DNA of 43,189 nucleotides from a virus, in the IMG/VR virus record IMGVR_UViG_3300047496_000090, positions 1-43,189 of that record; one strand, given 5' to 3'. Below the pieces are notes generated by a model. The model was not told the DNA's origin and made no database searches. It saw only the letters and a program-made list of their open reading frames with translations. Made by a program: the position numbers and the translations under genes. Below are positions 12,827 to 20,184 of this stretch, piece by piece (the first letter of the stretch is position 1; every line of letters starts with the position of its first letter).

Positions 12827-13006
12827 ATGGCAGGCAAATGGATCGCAGGTGCTACGAAGAACAAAGGTGCGCTTCATCGCGCACTCGGCGTCCCGACTGG
12901 CACGAAGATTCCCGCTAAGAAGCTAGCGAAAGCAGCAGCAAGCAAGAGCCCGACGCTGCGTAAGGAGGCATCATTAGCAAAGACATTAAAAGGTTTTAAG
13001 AAATAA
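12827..13006 (+). CDS. Small conserved basic phage protein, 59 aa
   Basis: Begins MAGKWIAGATKNKGALHRAL; a Lys/Ala-rich C-terminus includes LRKEASLAKTLKGFKK. Small proteins with this KWIAGATKxxGAL start and a terminal LAKTLKGF are, from memory, frequent just upstream of terminase genes; their function is unknown. Strong positive charge suggests DNA contact or a virion-associated peptide. No SD (aagtATG). Confidence 0.75.
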   Translation: MAGKWIAGATKNKGALHRALGVPTGTKIPAKKLAKAAASKSPTLRKEASLAKTLKGFKK

Positions 13007-13010
13007 TATT

Positions 13011-13160
13011 ATGATTTCAGTTTCGATCAGAAAGGTACAGGGAGGTTTTGTGGTTGATACATACAAGGATATCAATGGCGGTATTAGTACGGATAGCACA
13101 CTTATCTTCGTCACTTTTGCAGAATTACAAACGTTCTTAACGACAACATTCGCAGAATAA
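13011..13160 (+). CDS. Small late protein, 49 aa
   Basis: MISVSIRKVQGGFVVDTYKD at the start, TAA at 13158-13160. Alternating hydrophobic pattern suggests a small beta-rich protein. Four bases after the upstream stop and four before the next ATG. Unrecognised. Confidence 0.6.
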   Translation: MISVSIRKVQGGFVVDTYKDINGGISTDSTLIFVTFAELQTFLTTTFAE

Positions 13161-13164
13161 TCAT

Positions 13165-13329
13165 ATGGAAAACATCGATACACTCATCGCATCAGCACAG
13201 TCAGTCGTAGATGGTCTTAATGCCATCAAAAATGCCCCACAACCAACAGCAACCCCTGTTACCGTCACAGAGGTCAAAGTAGAGGAGTCAGATGGCTCTG
13301 AGCAGATTGTAGGCGGCAATAACGCGTAG
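13165..13329 (+). CDS. Small acidic late protein, 54 aa
   Basis: MENIDTLIASAQSVVDGLNA then a Pro/Thr/Val linker and an acidic tail (EVKVEESDGSEQ). One helix plus a disordered tail. Its TAG is separated by one base from the next ATG. Unrecognised; by position and size it may be a virion or assembly accessory. Confidence 0.6.
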   Translation: MENIDTLIASAQSVVDGLNAIKNAPQPTATPVTVTEVKVEESDGSEQIVGGNNA

Positions 13330-13330
13330 T

Positions 13331-13522
13331 ATGGACAACACATCACCACTAGGAGATTGCGTAGTTTGCACCGGAACAGAAGTCGTCGAGAACGGTGTAT
13401 GCCGCAACTGTGGAGCTAAGGCAGGTCAGCCTACGGGCGTCTTCGCTTACGTTCCTTTCACTGATGTTCCCGCTCCAGTCACCGAGGATATTGCTCCGGT
13501 TACTCAGAATCAAATCGTATAA
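13331..13522 (+). CDS. Zinc-ribbon protein, 63 aa
   Basis: Two CxxC pairs (CVVC at residues 10-13, CRNC at about 24-27) form a compact zinc ribbon. A Pro/Val/Thr-rich tail follows (DVPAPVTEDIAPVTQNQIV). It lies in the string of tiny genes before the terminase. The family is not recognised; a structural metal site is the only supported feature. Confidence 0.7.
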   Translation: MDNTSPLGDCVVCTGTEVVENGVCRNCGAKAGQPTGVFAYVPFTDVPAPVTEDIAPVTQNQIV

Positions 13523-13526
13523 AAAT

Positions 13527-13661
13527 ATGTCAGGAGTACACAATCTAGTCGAAGCTGAAAATAAGGGTCTGAAGCAGCCAACTAACGATGATCTCCGTGA
13601 GGAGGGCGTCGGATCAGCTGCTAAGGATGCACAAATGGATCGTAAGGAGGGTGATAAGTAG
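13527..13661 (+). CDS. Small hydrophilic late protein, 44 aa
   Basis: MSGVHNLVEAENKGLKQPTN start, ending MDRKEGDK. Charged and without hydrophobic core, probably disordered or a short helix. Preceded by the usual stop-to-start gap (TAAaaATATG type) and no SD. Unknown. Confidence 0.55.
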   Translation: MSGVHNLVEAENKGLKQPTNDDLREEGVGSAAKDAQMDRKEGDK

Positions 13662-13667
13662 TTCTCT

Positions 13668-14009
13668 ATGGCGGAGTCCGCCCCCACTGTCATGGCGAAT
13701 CATAATCTCGAAAAACTCGAGCGTGCTCTCAAGTGGGAGAGGGCTGCCATCAATAAGAAGGTTAATAATCTTCTCCTTGAGAAAGCGGAAATCATAACCG
13801 AGACCCTTATCGACATCGGACTCAGCGAACGTAATCCGAACGTCCTCAACTCACTCCTCGACAGGGCGTTCGGGAAAGCGGCGCAAGCGGTCGTCCACGA
13901 GGGCAACCCCGATAAGCCGATCGTCTTCATGCCGGCGGTCCTCATGGAGAAGTACCAAATCCAGCAGGCGGAGTACACGCACATTGATGATGAAAAAGAA
14001 ATCACTTAA
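13668..14009 (+). CDS. Probable small terminase-like protein, 113 aa
   Basis: Helical protein with a KxERALKWERAAINKK segment, then LLDRAFGKAAQAVVHEGNPD and a short C-terminal tail. The LLxRxFGKa block followed by a polar stretch is typical of small phage proteins placed before TerL, several of which are small terminases that recognise the packaging site. The start could be 13668 or the internal ATG 13692. Position two genes before TerL is the main support; it lacks an obvious helix-turn-helix. Confidence 0.5.
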   Translation: MAESAPTVMANHNLEKLERALKWERAAINKKVNNLLLEKAEIITETLIDIGLSERNPNVLNSLLDRAFGKAAQAVVHEGNPDKPIVFMPAVLMEKYQIQQAEYTHIDDEKEIT

Positions 14010-14184
14010 CGTCACAGGTAATGATTTGATTATATATATCGAGTCAATACTTGATTTATCAAAATCATTGGATAAGTCCCAGAAAGATGAATTGCGAGAT
14101 ATATTCGTATCTATCTTGGTTCTTTTGGTGAGTCTTAAAAAAAGTAGTAATCTTGGTACCTTTCGGAGCCCATTCATTAGATGA
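13987..14184 (+). CDS. Small helical protein, 65 aa, bridging to TerL
   Basis: Begins MMKKKSLNVTGNDLIIYIES. It overlaps the end of the small-terminase candidate by 23 nt and its TGA overlaps the TerL ATG (ATGA). The centre contains a hydrophobic helix (IFVSILVLLVSL) that could be amphipathic or weakly membrane-active. Such overlapping small ORFs between TerS and TerL are usual in phages; function unknown. Confidence 0.6.
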   Translation: MMKKKSLNVTGNDLIIYIESILDLSKSLDKSQKDELRDIFVSILVLLVSLKKSSNLGTFRSPFIR

Positions 14185-15434
14185 ACTTCCACCCCGGCCA
14201 GGAGCAGATCGCGTCCGATCGACACCGCTTCCGTGTCGCACGCTGCGGGCGCCGCTTTGGGAAGACCTTCCTAGCAGCGTGGGAGATCTATGCAGCAGCA
14301 ATAGCTAAGGATGGCAATAGGGTGCCGTACTATGCGCCAACGAGAGATGACGCCCGCGATATTCTCTGGCGCCAGATGAAAGAGGTATGCAGAGAGTCGA
14401 TCATCGGGGATCCAAATGAATCCCGCCTCGAGATCAATGTTCGAACCCTCGATGGCGGATCGGCACTTATCGTACTTAACGGATGGGAAGCGCTCCAGGA
14501 TCGTGGTAAAGGAGTTGGTGTACGCAATACCTTCGTGGTGCTCGATGAGGTTTCGAAATACACGAACTTCGAATACGGCTGGCAGGAAATCCTGCGCCCG
14601 ACTCTGATCGACACTCAAGGCGGGGCGCTTTTTATATCGACGACGAATGGATTCAACCATTTCTATGATCTGAGTAACAAGGAACTCAACGACCCTGATT
14701 TCAAGTCATTCCACTTTACCTCATACGACAATCCACATCTCGCTATAGAGGAAATCGAGAAGATAAAGTCCGAGATGACGGAGGATCGCGCTGCGCAGGA
14801 GATCTACGCGGAATTCAGGAAGAAGGAGGGGCTCGTGTATAAGGAATTCAATCGCGCCTTCCATGTCACTAACGACAAGCCTGACTTCGTAGTTGAGACG
14901 CTCGGAGGGGTTGACCCCGGCTTCACGCATCCTGCAGCGATCGTCACAATCAAGAAGGACAATGAGAGTGTCTACTGGATAACGGATGAGTTCCTGCAGA
15001 CGCAGCGGACGGAAGCTGAGCTTGTTGAATATGTTGCGCTTCAAAGGTTTAACAAGGTCTACCCGGATCCTGAGAATGCATCGCTCATCGAGGCGCTCAA
15101 GAAACGCTCGGTCAACGTGCGTACGGTCAACAAAGGGAAGGGCTCTATCATCGCGGGAATCAATACGATGCATGAGCTTCTGAAGCAGAATCGAATACGT
15201 ATCAATGCAAAGTGCATCAACACGATTCAGGCGTTCGAGATGTACTCATACAAGGAGACGAAGGGGGATAAGACGCCAGACGAGCTTCCTGCACATGAGT
15301 TCTCAGATATGCTCGATGCAATACGCTATGTCGTGATGAGTGATGCTGCTTCACAATTCTCTTCTGGTCCGAAGGTACACTATTCGAATAATAGGCAGTT
15401 CGGTCGTATGAACACCATTCCGAAGTTTGATTAA
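14181..15434 (+). CDS. terL: Large terminase subunit
   Basis: 417 residues with the two terminase domains. The ATPase has the deviant Walker A ARCGRRFGKT (about 20-29), Walker B with catalytic Glu NTFVVLDEVSK (about 116-126) and coupling motif FISTTNG. The nuclease has GGVDPGFTHPAAIV (first Asp), a middle acidic stretch, and HEFSDMLDAIRYVV (last Asp). It drives ATP-dependent packaging of DNA into proheads and cuts the concatemer. Coupled to the 65-residue gene by ATGA. Length and motifs are normal for the family. Confidence 0.95.
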   Translation: MNFHPGQEQIASDRHRFRVARCGRRFGKTFLAAWEIYAAAIAKDGNRVPYYAPTRDDARDILWRQMKEVCRESIIGDPNESRLEINVRTLDGGSALIVLNGWEALQDRGKGVGVRNTFVVLDEVSKYTNFEYGWQEILRPTLIDTQGGALFISTTNGFNHFYDLSNKELNDPDFKSFHFTSYDNPHLAIEEIEKIKSEMTEDRAAQEIYAEFRKKEGLVYKEFNRAFHVTNDKPDFVVETLGGVDPGFTHPAAIVTIKKDNESVYWITDEFLQTQRTEAELVEYVALQRFNKVYPDPENASLIEALKKRSVNVRTVNKGKGSIIAGINTMHELLKQNRIRINAKCINTIQAFEMYSYKETKGDKTPDELPAHEFSDMLDAIRYVVMSDAASQFSSGPKVHYSNNRQFGRMNTIPKFD

Positions 15435-15443
15435 AATTCATGT

Positions 15444-15449
15444 TACAAT
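15444..15449 (+). promoter_or_regulatory. -10 element for a leaderless portal mRNA
   Basis: TACAAT, then exactly six bases (tttgat), then ATG 15456. Same hexamer and spacing as the late promoter at 12440. No strong -35. Suggests a separate, leaderless transcript for the portal gene. Confidence 0.45.
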
Positions 15450-15455
15450 TTTGAT

Positions 15456-17522
15456 ATGTCAATCATCACCGATAAGGTAAATGCAAAAACGGGACGCTAC
15501 GTCAAAGACAGCGCAAAGGTGATATCAGCGGATCCTAAGAAATCAAAACCATCGGCTTATGCCCCTGATGAATATGAAAAGCAATGTCGAGCTGAGTTCC
15601 TGACGGACTTCCGCAACGGCTGGCAGACGATGCATACCCCTCGTCCTGAGTTCAATGACTACAGCCTCTATCAACGCCACATCGTTGACATGCTCGCATT
15701 CAACTCTTACCAGGAGAACGATGCACAGCCGATGATGGAGGACCGTCTCGGAGGCTGGCGCTCGCGTGCGATGCGTCCGCTCCAACGAAATAAGAGTATC
15801 TCGATCGCGGCGCACATGACTGCGCGCCAGCTCGTGCCGAAAGTCTTTGCATACAACGAGACTGATGACGAGCAGGAAGATAGCGCAAAAGTCATGGCAT
15901 ATCTCGTTGATTGGGCTCGAGAGCAGGCTAACTATCCATTCATGGCGCTCTATCGAACGATTGCGAGCCTCTATAGTCCCATCTCATGGGGGTATACGGA
16001 ATACGCACAGGTCTATCGACAAGTAAAAGATACGAAGGTAGATGGAAAGTGGACCTATAAGCAGGTGCTCGATGAAGAAGCCTCGGGTCACAGTCATACA
16101 CCAGCTTCGACTGATCAAGTTTTCTTCCCTAACTTCTATGAACGTGATCCGCAGAAGCAGGATTTTATAATCTATCGTCGAATCATTTCGTTTGATCAAT
16201 TTCAGACTAAGTATCCAGTTTCGAAGTATCCGAATGCGATCCATGTAAGCCCTGGAGTCATTGTAACGATGGATGATGCAAACTCTGGCTTCTATCAGGT
16301 TGTGGACTCGCACATGCGCCAGTATGAGGTTGAAGAGGTCATACGATGGAGGAAATCGACCGACTCGAAGGAGGTGATGGTCAATGGAATCCTTATTACG
16401 GAACCATATGCGGAAAATCCACGTGCTGACCATCAGTACCCTTGGGATTGTTTCTACTATCTTCCGATCAACGAACGCTGCATCGCTGGTAAGTCGCTCG
16501 TCTTCGCCCTCGGACCTGAGTCGTCGCTTTTGAATACGCAGTATCAGATGGTAAACGATGCGAACTTCTTGAATCTCTTCCCGCCAACTATCACATCTGG
16601 CTCAGACAAGGCAGGAGTGGACGTAATCGTACCTGGTCTCAACCTTGCCTTCGCTGAAAAGGATGTGACGGTGAATGCGCTTCGAACCTCAACTGATAAC
16701 TCCATTCGAACAGCGATGGATGTGATGCAGAATGTTGAGAAATCACTCTCTGAATCTTCACAGGATCCTATTCAGCAAGGTCAAAGTAATCCAACACCGA
16801 GTACTGCCTACGAAATTTCACGTATCGAGCAGAATGCAGCGACCGTACTCGGGCTTACGATGAAATTCATGGCGAATGCGCATGTGATACCGTATGGAAA
16901 GCTTCTCCTGTCGGATATTCTTCAGTATCAGACGATCGCAGATGCTGCAAAGATCACGGGAAATGGCGGTCTTGTCTACAAAACCTTCTACGTTAAGGAG
17001 CCAGGGCAATCAGGTAAGAAGAATAAAATCAATTTCGATGCCAACATGCCAGACACGATGACTCCTGACATGAAACTGCAGATGTCTTACAAGCTTCTCA
17101 TCGCGCAGGGCGGACTGAAGGCTGATACGACGCTCTGGAATGTAAATCCCGTCTTGTTCAGGGGATATAAGTACATTTTTACGATGGATAGTGACGTTCT
17201 AAACCCAAGGTCCGCTGATCTGACTCGTGCATACGACCTTGAAACCTATGATCGTGCAATCAATAGCCCGGTAGCTGATCAAGAGGCACTTTATAAAGAT
17301 CTTCTCATGGGAAGTAACCCAAAAACTGCCCGAGACCCTGATGCATACGTCACACAACAGCCACCAGCGACTCCGGGCGTAGTAAATCAGGTTTCTCCAG
17401 GAGGGCTTGGAGCATCGGCTCCAGGAGTTCCTACGCCAACACCAACCCCGCAAAAAGGAAGCGTTGCCAAGCCAAATCCGCCAATCGTGAACCACTTGGC
17501 GCCGAATATACCGACGAAGTAA
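15456..17522 (+). CDS. Portal protein
   Basis: 688 residues directly after TerL. The large size, the early MLAFNSYQENDAQPMMEDRL, the helix-rich middle and a long C-terminal disordered tail rich in Pro (GVPTPTPTPQKG) fit podovirus-type portals. The segment SLLNTQYQMVNDANFLNLFP resembles the portal core helix region. Portals form the dodecameric ring at the head vertex through which DNA is packed and ejected. Identification rests on size, position and recalled resemblance, not on a single motif. Confidence 0.85.
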   Translation: MSIITDKVNAKTGRYVKDSAKVISADPKKSKPSAYAPDEYEKQCRAEFLTDFRNGWQTMHTPRPEFNDYSLYQRHIVDMLAFNSYQENDAQPMMEDRLGGWRSRAMRPLQRNKSISIAAHMTARQLVPKVFAYNETDDEQEDSAKVMAYLVDWAREQANYPFMALYRTIASLYSPISWGYTEYAQVYRQVKDTKVDGKWTYKQVLDEEASGHSHTPASTDQVFFPNFYERDPQKQDFIIYRRIISFDQFQTKYPVSKYPNAIHVSPGVIVTMDDANSGFYQVVDSHMRQYEVEEVIRWRKSTDSKEVMVNGILITEPYAENPRADHQYPWDCFYYLPINERCIAGKSLVFALGPESSLLNTQYQMVNDANFLNLFPPTITSGSDKAGVDVIVPGLNLAFAEKDVTVNALRTSTDNSIRTAMDVMQNVEKSLSESSQDPIQQGQSNPTPSTAYEISRIEQNAATVLGLTMKFMANAHVIPYGKLLLSDILQYQTIADAAKITGNGGLVYKTFYVKEPGQSGKKNKINFDANMPDTMTPDMKLQMSYKLLIAQGGLKADTTLWNVNPVLFRGYKYIFTMDSDVLNPRSADLTRAYDLETYDRAINSPVADQEALYKDLLMGSNPKTARDPDAYVTQQPPATPGVVNQVSPGGLGASAPGVPTPTPTPQKGSVAKPNPPIVNHLAPNIPTK

Positions 17523-17523
17523 A

Positions 17524-17532
17524 TGTGGATAA
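17524..17532 (-). promoter_or_regulatory. DnaA-box nonamer TTATCCACA (minus strand)
   Basis: Exact nonamer in the 48-bp gap between the portal stop and the next ATG, immediately after the stop codon. One of six exact copies; it lies 25 nt upstream of the TATAGT box at 17558. Confidence 0.5.
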
Positions 17533-17557
17533 CATAACTTGCGATAAAATATTGTGA

Positions 17558-17563
17558 TATAGT
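17558..17563 (+). promoter_or_regulatory. -10 element for a leaderless start
   Basis: TATAGT, seven bases (ctgggat), then ATG 17571. The preceding gap also has TTGCGATAAAAT. Consistent with a leaderless transcript. Confidence 0.45.
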
Positions 17564-17570
17564 CTGGGAT

Positions 17571-17933
17571 ATGCCAATTCAACGATTATTGCCGCAACAG
17601 TGGATGCATGTCTCCAAGGAGATACGCGATTATTTAGCATTGATGTGGAAGGTACCGCAATCCGGTATCACCGAGGTTCGTGATCAAGAAATTATTACTG
17701 ATGGTCATACTTATGAGGATCTTGCGGTGATCACACTCGATCGTATGTGCGACTATATCGGCTCGGAGGAGTCGTTCGCCCGCGCGTGGGAGGTGACTGT
17801 AGCAAAAGCGCACTCAGAGTTACATCCACCCGTTGGAATCATCCGTAAAAATGTTGAGGATGCGGAAATTCCTGAAGATATTGAAATTGAGGAACCTAAA
17901 AAGCGCGGCCGTCCCGCCAAACAACATGAATAA
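17571..17933 (+). CDS. Late protein with AT-hook-like tail, 120 aa
   Basis: Begins MPIQRLLPQQWMHVSKEIRD. A globular N-terminal ~90 residues (helical, DYLALMW...) is followed by an acidic linker (EDAEIPEDIEIEEP) and a terminal KKRGRPAKQHE, the GRP core of an AT-hook. Because it lies between portal and scaffold, it may be a head-completion or DNA-associated virion protein. The AT-hook is a short motif and could be chance. Confidence 0.7.
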   Translation: MPIQRLLPQQWMHVSKEIRDYLALMWKVPQSGITEVRDQEIITDGHTYEDLAVITLDRMCDYIGSEESFARAWEVTVAKAHSELHPPVGIIRKNVEDAEIPEDIEIEEPKKRGRPAKQHE

Positions 17934-18342
17934 GAAACGAATTCCAAAGTCAAAAGATGAGCTCAAGAAGCAGATGGAGCATTCCGCGAAGATCGAGCGA
18001 CAGAAGAAGCTTGCTCGTATTATCTTCCCTATGCTGCAGTCGCAGAAGACTATCTATGATGCTCAGACAGCAGTGAATGCTGTTGCAGGGTTTATCAAGA
18101 GCGGAATTGCACTCAAAATGATCGAGCTTAAGGTCAAGGACGTTGAATTCGACCTTTCAAAAGAAAAGAACGGCGTAATCAAGGATGCAATGCTTGAAAT
18201 CCATGCTCACTTGATGGATGAGACAGCTGATGAAGCAGCTGCTCTATTGGAGCGCTTCGGTAATGGTCTTGGGCAGTTTGCATCATCTGAGTATATGAAA
18301 AATCCGATGAGCAGCATCGATATCGATAAATTTATTGCATGA
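17926..18342 (+). CDS. Late helical protein, 138 aa
   Basis: Begins MNKKRIPKSKDELKKQMEHS, overlapping the previous gene by 8 nt. Charged N-terminus, then helices (SQKTIYDAQTAVNAVAGFIK, MIELKVKDVEFDLSKEKNG). An earlier in-frame start at 17833 lies deep in the neighbour and is unlikely. It is probably a head-assembly or virion accessory protein; no family recognised. Confidence 0.7.
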   Translation: MNKKRIPKSKDELKKQMEHSAKIERQKKLARIIFPMLQSQKTIYDAQTAVNAVAGFIKSGIALKMIELKVKDVEFDLSKEKNGVIKDAMLEIHAHLMDETADEAAALLERFGNGLGQFASSEYMKNPMSSIDIDKFIA

Positions 18343-18575
18343 ACACCCTTCAAAAGTGCATAGATGAGCTCAAAAAGGAACAGCCTGATATTCGATACAT
18401 CCTCGGAATGCTCGAGACGTATTTGGAGCTTTCTGGAGGAAATATAAAGCCGCCAGTTTCATTAGGTTATTTTGATTCCACAAAAATGGAGACTAAACCA
18501 ATTATTCCTGCTGACGAAGAAGTAACCGATATACAACGCGCATATGACACCGGACGAGTTGGAAAAGTTACCTAA
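18339..18575 (+). CDS. Late small protein, 78 aa
   Basis: MNTLQKCIDELKKEQPDIRY at the start; its ATG overlaps the upstream TGA (ATGA) and its end overlaps the next gene by 32 nt. An N-terminal helix-turn-helix-like pair (IRYILGMLETYLEL) then a polar tail. Unrecognised. Confidence 0.65.
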   Translation: MNTLQKCIDELKKEQPDIRYILGMLETYLELSGGNIKPPVSLGYFDSTKMETKPIIPADEEVTDIQRAYDTGRVGKVT

Positions 18576-18855
18576 TTTCGCTGATATCCAAGCGAGAATT
18601 TTTTCTGACGCCAAAGGAAAAATAACTATTGGCGGTGTCGAATTAAAACCAGAGGTCCGTGACTTGTTGAAAGAGCAGGCAAAATATATAGACCGGAGCG
18701 ATATCTGGGATATCCTGAGCGCTTCGATTGCGAATGAGGCTATAAATCTTGCTCTTATCCAGAGTCAAGATTTCGACCATGTGCAATTCGCTAAAGCGCT
18801 CTGGCACTGGTCTACCTTCATGCGAAACGTAATCCTAAAACTCTCGAAGGATTAG
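18544..18855 (+). CDS. Late small protein, 103 aa
   Basis: Starts MTPDELEKLPNFADIQARIF and ends with two helices (NEAINLALIQSQDFDHVQFA, FMRNVILKLSKD). Overlaps the previous gene. Its TAG is followed directly by the DnaA-box pair. Function unknown; it is the last gene before the capsid cluster. Confidence 0.65.
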   Translation: MTPDELEKLPNFADIQARIFSDAKGKITIGGVELKPEVRDLLKEQAKYIDRSDIWDILSASIANEAINLALIQSQDFDHVQFAKALWHWSTFMRNVILKLSKD

Positions 18856-18907
18856 TTATCCACATATCCACAGAGTTATCCACACTTTCTTAATCGAGTG
18901 ATATACT
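18856..18907 (+). promoter_or_regulatory. Promoter of the capsid cluster with two DnaA boxes
   Basis: Two exact TTATCCACA nonamers at 18856-18864 and 18876-18884 (20-bp period, same helical face), followed 17 nt later by TATACT (18902-18907). The second box overlaps the expected -35 position, so a protein bound there could activate or block polymerase. Confidence 0.55.
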
Positions 18908-18913
18908 TTAGAT

Positions 18914-19089
18914 ATCTATCCTGGGGGATGGAGTGGGTGGTTCTGACCACTCGTGGATTTCCCCAGAGGTCTACGAATGGTCAAAGCCCCTCAAATGGCC
19001 TAGGCGGTCGAAGCCTCGCAACAGCGGAACGACTTTAAATACTAAAAGGTGATCGCATCCCGCTGAAAGGCAAAGCGATTTAAAACAAA
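18914..19089 (+). ncRNA. Structured 5' leader of the scaffold/capsid operon
   Basis: About 175 nt between the predicted start and ATG 19090 with no SD. Helices visible: CTGGGG with CCCCAG enclosing GAGTGG with CCACTC near the 5' end; AGGC with GCCT; AGCGG (19023-19027) with CCGCT (19060-19064); and GATCGC (19051-19056) with GCGATT (19075-19080). The last two interleave, so they form an H-type pseudoknot ending ten bases before the start codon. This could be a translation-control element for abundant capsid proteins. A 36-codon frame from ATG 18925 is present but unsupported. Confidence 0.5.
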
Positions 19090-19563
19090 ATGGCTGAAGA
19101 AATTGCGAAGGTTGACGAGGTAGTGGTAATCGATCCGATTACCGAGAAGGACAAGCAGATTGCGAAGCTCTCCGAAGATCTAGGGAATTACAAGAATGTA
19201 GCTCTCAAGCGCCTAGGAAAGCTTCCTGGAGATGCTGATTTCGTTGCTGGAGTTGATGAAAAGACTGGTTTGACTGTAGAGGAAACCGTAAGGAAGACTC
19301 TCATCGAACAGAATTTGATAAAGACCGAAGAAGAGCGAAATGCAGAAATCTCAAAGCTTGTTCGTGAAAACTCCGAACTCAAAATCGCTATTAAAAATCG
19401 GCCAGAGGGTGGTATCGGCGGCGAATCAGGAGGTAATACTGAAGTAAAGGATAATGTTTTTTCAGCCGCTCAGATTGAAGCTTTAAAGCAAAGGGCTCTA
19501 CGCATAGGTGCTGATCCTGAAAAATTCATTGAAAAAGCTAAAGAAAACCTTTTGAAACGCTAA
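19090..19563 (+). CDS. Probable capsid scaffold protein, 157 aa
   Basis: Acidic, highly helical: MAEEIAKVDEVVVIDPITEK, a coiled-coil-like DKQIAKLSEDLGNYKNVALK, a second charged helix (EEERNAEISKLVRENSELKI), a Gly-rich hinge (GGIGGESGG) and a short C-terminal helix (EKFIEKAKENLLKR). A coiled coil with a small basic end domain, placed just before decoration and major capsid genes, is the normal form of a scaffold that guides prohead assembly and then leaves. Position and composition are the evidence. Confidence 0.8.
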   Translation: MAEEIAKVDEVVVIDPITEKDKQIAKLSEDLGNYKNVALKRLGKLPGDADFVAGVDEKTGLTVEETVRKTLIEQNLIKTEEERNAEISKLVRENSELKIAIKNRPEGGIGGESGGNTEVKDNVFSAAQIEALKQRALRIGADPEKFIEKAKENLLKR

Positions 19564-19585
19564 TTTATAAGTTAGCACAATAAAC

Positions 19586-20077
19586 ATGGCAAAAGGAGAC
19601 ATAATGCCCTTTGAGAATTCAAATTCCTCAAAAATGGGCGGTTCTATCAAGGCATACGTTGCTTCGGGAACGACTGCTTCGATCAATGCTGGTGAGCCTG
19701 TTCAGAAGCTTGCAGGCGCCGCTGGCGCTTCTCAGCAACCGAACAACGGTCCTACTACGACTATCCGTATCATGGGTGTTGCTGCGTCTAACTCGAATGA
19801 GACCGCTTCGGTTTCAGGTACAGTAGATGTCATCACTCCTGCTCCGGGTCAAATCTGGATGATCACGCCGAAGGTTGCAGCAACCTGGAATACTCAGGCT
19901 AAGTACAACGCACTCATCGGTTCTCGCGTTCTCATCGACCTTACTACGGGTGTATACACACTCTTGGCAGCTGACGGAGCCGGTAACGGCTGCATCGTCG
20001 AGTACCTCGATATCGTGAAGTACCCAGGCATGGTCGCATTTTCGTGGTCCCCGCTCTGCGATTACCGCAACGTCTAA
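19586..20077 (+). CDS. Probable head decoration protein, 163 aa
   Basis: Begins MAKGDIMPFENSNSSKMGGS and is beta-rich with many Ser, Thr, Gly and Ala. The segment GTVDVITPAPGQIWMITPKV looks like part of a small barrel. Located between scaffold and major capsid, as head-stabilising decoration proteins are. An ATG at 19604 (MPFENS) is an alternative start. The context before the start is AT-rich without an SD. Confidence 0.7.
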   Translation: MAKGDIMPFENSNSSKMGGSIKAYVASGTTASINAGEPVQKLAGAAGASQQPNNGPTTTIRIMGVAASNSNETASVSGTVDVITPAPGQIWMITPKVAATWNTQAKYNALIGSRVLIDLTTGVYTLLAADGAGNGCIVEYLDIVKYPGMVAFSWSPLCDYRNV

Positions 20078-20092
20078 TCCAATCTTTGCTCT

Positions 20093-20122
20093 TTGACACA
20101 ATCTGGGATCTGGGGGTTAAAA
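20093..20122 (+). promoter_or_regulatory. Candidate promoter of the major capsid gene
   Basis: Consensus -35 TTGACA (20093-20098), 18 nt, then TTAAAA (20117-20122), a weak -10. It would give a short leader ending at the hairpin in front of ATG 20141. Confidence 0.4.
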
Positions 20123-20140
20123 ATTAGAATTACTCTAATT
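20122..20140 (+). promoter_or_regulatory. Hairpin abutting the capsid start codon
   Basis: AATTAGA (20122-20128), loop ATTAC, TCTAATT (20134-20140), immediately followed by ATG. No SD is present. A 7-bp A/T-rich stem at the 5' end could stabilise the mRNA or gate initiation. Confidence 0.45.
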
Positions 20141-20184
20141 ATGTTTACTGAGACACAGAATTTTAGTCTTGTCCAGACGGAGCT
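20141..20184 (+). CDS. Major capsid protein, exon 1
   Basis: Encodes MFTETQNFSLVQTE plus the first two bases of a Leu codon; the frame hits a stop four bases further, inside the intron. Joined to exon 2 at 21080 it reads VQTEL-DEVFRQNYEASLPP, which is the expected N-terminal continuation of gpT-like capsid proteins. The exon end CGGAGCT (20178-20184) pairs with the intron guide at 20195-20201, with a terminal U:G wobble at the splice site. Confidence 0.85.
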
